This document shows positions 6,940-7,839 of a stretch of DNA of 7,839 nt, one piece after another. A program made the position numbers and the translations under genes. Positions within the stretch are counted from its first letter, which is position 1, and every line of letters starts with the position of its first letter. Where the stretch lies: NCBI GenBank assembly GCA_009842375.1, contig VYFM01000182.1, positions 1-7,839 of the forward strand. Reading direction: 5' to 3'. The stretch comes from Candidatus Poribacteria bacterium (GTDB lineage: Bacteria; Poribacteria; WGA-4E; WGA-3G). The notes under the pieces are model-generated. The model was not told where the DNA came from, searched no databases, and saw nothing but the letters and a program-made list of their open reading frames with translations.

Positions 6940-7180
6940 TATTGTGTAGTACTGATGGGTTCCTTTGTGATCCGCCCTGAGATTATTGCACAGAAAAGTA
7001 CAGACTGATAGCAGTTTGCACGAAATAGGGCAGTGTTATTTGAGTATATATCTGTTGCATTGTTTATGGTAACTACATTGATTCAGTCTAACATATAACG
7101 ATTATATCCGCAATGTATTTCACAGAACTGGCCAGAGCCATTCAATTGTCTGGCATTGTATTTATTGAAAGGTTCCAAAC

Positions 7181-7200
7181 TCAATTCACACACGAATTGA
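7181..7200. repeat. Perfect 7-bp inverted repeat with 6-nt spacer
   Basis: TCAATTC (7181-7187) and GAATTGA (7194-7200) are exact reverse complements around ACACAC. It could be an operator half-site pair or a small hairpin. It is AT-rich, lacks a following T-run, and lies more than 370 bp from either gene start, so a role is uncertain. Confidence 0.3.
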
Positions 7201-7466
7201 TGTCCCATGGATTTATCGCCCATACTCTATCTGCCTTGTAAAACTTTTGAGTCATTCCTGACTACATTAATCATAAATAAGCCGTTTACCCAGTGCTGAT
7301 ATAGGTTTATAGCATTATAGTCCAATCATCAAAATTGCGATTGACTCTGAAAGGCTCTGAAGTTTGACATTTTTGACACATTTTTATTTTTCATTTAGTG
7401 TCCATCCGTGATTTTGAAAACGTTGAATCGCGACAATTGAATGTCTCTGTGCTTCTGACCTAAAAC

Positions 7467-7495
7467 TTGACAAAGAATTCATAATTCCGTAAAAT
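7467..7495 (+). promoter_or_regulatory. Sigma70-type promoter for the winged-helix gene
   Basis: TTGACA (7467-7472, perfect -35) and TAAAAT (7490-7495, 5 of 6 to TATAAT) are separated by exactly 17 nt. Transcription would start near 7502, giving a leader of about 70-80 nt before the ATG. This is the best promoter match in the window and points toward the plus-strand gene. Confidence 0.65.
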
Positions 7496-7564
7496 CTGAA
7501 AAAACACATTGTGCATAACTGCAAATATTTTTGATCCAATTAACTCGTTAGAACAACCCTAAAT

Positions 7565-7570
7565 AAGGAG
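7565..7570 (+). promoter_or_regulatory. Shine-Dalgarno AAGGAG of the winged-helix gene
   Basis: The near-perfect AAGGAG lies 3 nt before the ATG at 7574 but 9 nt before the in-frame ATG at 7580. The second spacing is the more normal one, so translation may begin at 7580. Confidence 0.7.
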
Positions 7571-7573
7571 TAT

Positions 7574-7839
7574 ATGGATATGTATTATGCTATGAAACCT
7601 AAGAAACACGCACGTATAGGAATGTTCCATCTGGAAGAAGCAGTATTAGATGTTTTGTTGGCAGCAAAAAATAAAGGTGAATGTATAGGTGTAGCAGAAA
7701 TCAGTAAACGGAGTGGTATTTATCGTAGTTTAGAAAATGAGAACTCAGCATTAAACGATTCTATTGTTCGTGGTCTTCTTATAAAATTAATTTGTGAAGA
7801 CCGAATAGAAGAGTGCAAGAAACCTAACAATCAGCGGGG
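7574..7839 (+). CDS. Small winged-helix-like protein (3' partial)
   Basis: The frame runs from ATG 7574 (or ATG 7580, better spaced from AAGGAG) through the right edge without a stop: 88 codons plus 2 bases. After a basic N-terminus (MKPKKHARIG) come a helix FHLEEAVLDVLLAAKNKG, then IGVAEISKRSGIYR, then NDSIVRGLLIKLICEDRIEEC and a Lys/Asn/Gln-rich turn (KKPNNQRG). This order (helix, helix-turn, recognition helix, basic hairpin) looks like a winged-helix DNA-binding domain, with the last part as the wing. The protein is small and could be a regulator or an accessory subunit. A sigma70-type promoter and strong ribosome site precede it, which supports it as a real gene even though it is cut off. 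Target, family name and total length cannot be given. It is divergent from the operon, so control of that operon is possible but unproven. Confidence 0.75.
   Translation, partial: MDMYYAMKPKKHARIGMFHLEEAVLDVLLAAKNKGECIGVAEISKRSGIYRSLENENSALNDSIVRGLLIKLICEDRIEECKKPNNQR

Larger units (their letters stand above)
6797..7573. other. 777-bp intergenic region without a convincing gene
   Basis: This divergent region separates the minus-strand operon from the plus-strand winged-helix gene. I see no long coding frame, tRNA, rRNA or CRISPR pattern. It holds the repeat-like element at 6834-6888, a 9-bp inverted pair at 6924-6932/6988-6996, a hairpin-like dyad at 7181-7200, two TTGACA boxes nine bases apart at 7364 and 7373, and a good promoter at 7467-7495. 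It is much larger than the other gaps in the window, so an unrecognised small RNA or decayed gene is possible but unsupported. Confidence 0.6.

Noticed and set aside
7364..7399. Tandem TTGACA boxes (7364, 7373) as a promoter
   Set aside because: No good -10 box lies at 16-18 nt from either; the best (TTTAGT at 7394) is 15 nt away. The downstream 7467-7495 pair is far better.
6797..7573. CRISPR array, tRNA or insertion sequence in the intergenic region
   Set aside because: No regularly spaced direct repeats, no tRNA cloverleaf pattern and no transposase frame or paired terminal repeats were seen.

Overview
The window looks like a piece of a Gram-negative-type (two-membrane) bacterial chromosome. 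It encodes a signal-peptide-bearing outer-membrane barrel, a TRAP permease and an FtsX-type ABC transporter. The base composition is moderately AT-rich. A PhyH-type dioxygenase beside a TAXI-style fused TRAP permease and sigma70-like promoters would fit Candidatus Poribacteria or a related uncultured marine lineage. That is a guess from gene content only; no rRNA or marker gene is present.

Layout. (1) Positions 1-720, plus strand: the 3' end of a TPR protein with a C-terminal membrane domain, open at the left edge. (2) Positions 6796 down to 729, minus strand: five tightly packed genes that read as one operon. In transcription order they are a PhyH-family Fe(II)/2-oxoglutarate dioxygenase, an FtsX/MacB-type ABC permease, its LolD/MacB-type ATPase, a secreted beta-barrel protein, and a fused 4TM/12TM TRAP permease. 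Gaps are 12 nt, 24 nt, an ATGA overlap, and 6 nt once the barrel gene is read to its true end. (3) Positions 6797-7573: 777 bp without a convincing gene, holding a GTTGGG/CCCAAC repeat-like element, several dyads and promoters. (4) Positions 7574-7839, plus strand: the 5' part of a small winged-helix-like gene with a good sigma70-type promoter and Shine-Dalgarno, cut by the right edge.

The main discovery is in the barrel gene. Its reading frame stops at a TAA (2853-2855) after 381 codons, but the same frame continues for 74 more clean codons. These encode typical barrel strands and end in a terminal Phe at a TAG (2628-2630), 6 nt before the TRAP start. The apparent 231-bp intergenic gap is therefore the lost C-terminus of the barrel: a nonsense mutation, a sequencing error, or less likely readthrough.

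How the genes may work together (inference): the ABC pair and barrel could move a compound across the envelope, the TRAP permease could import an organic acid-like solute, and the dioxygenase could hydroxylate a related small molecule. No periplasmic adaptor for the ABC system and no TAXI solute-binding protein for the TRAP system lie in the window, so both transporters are incomplete as seen here.
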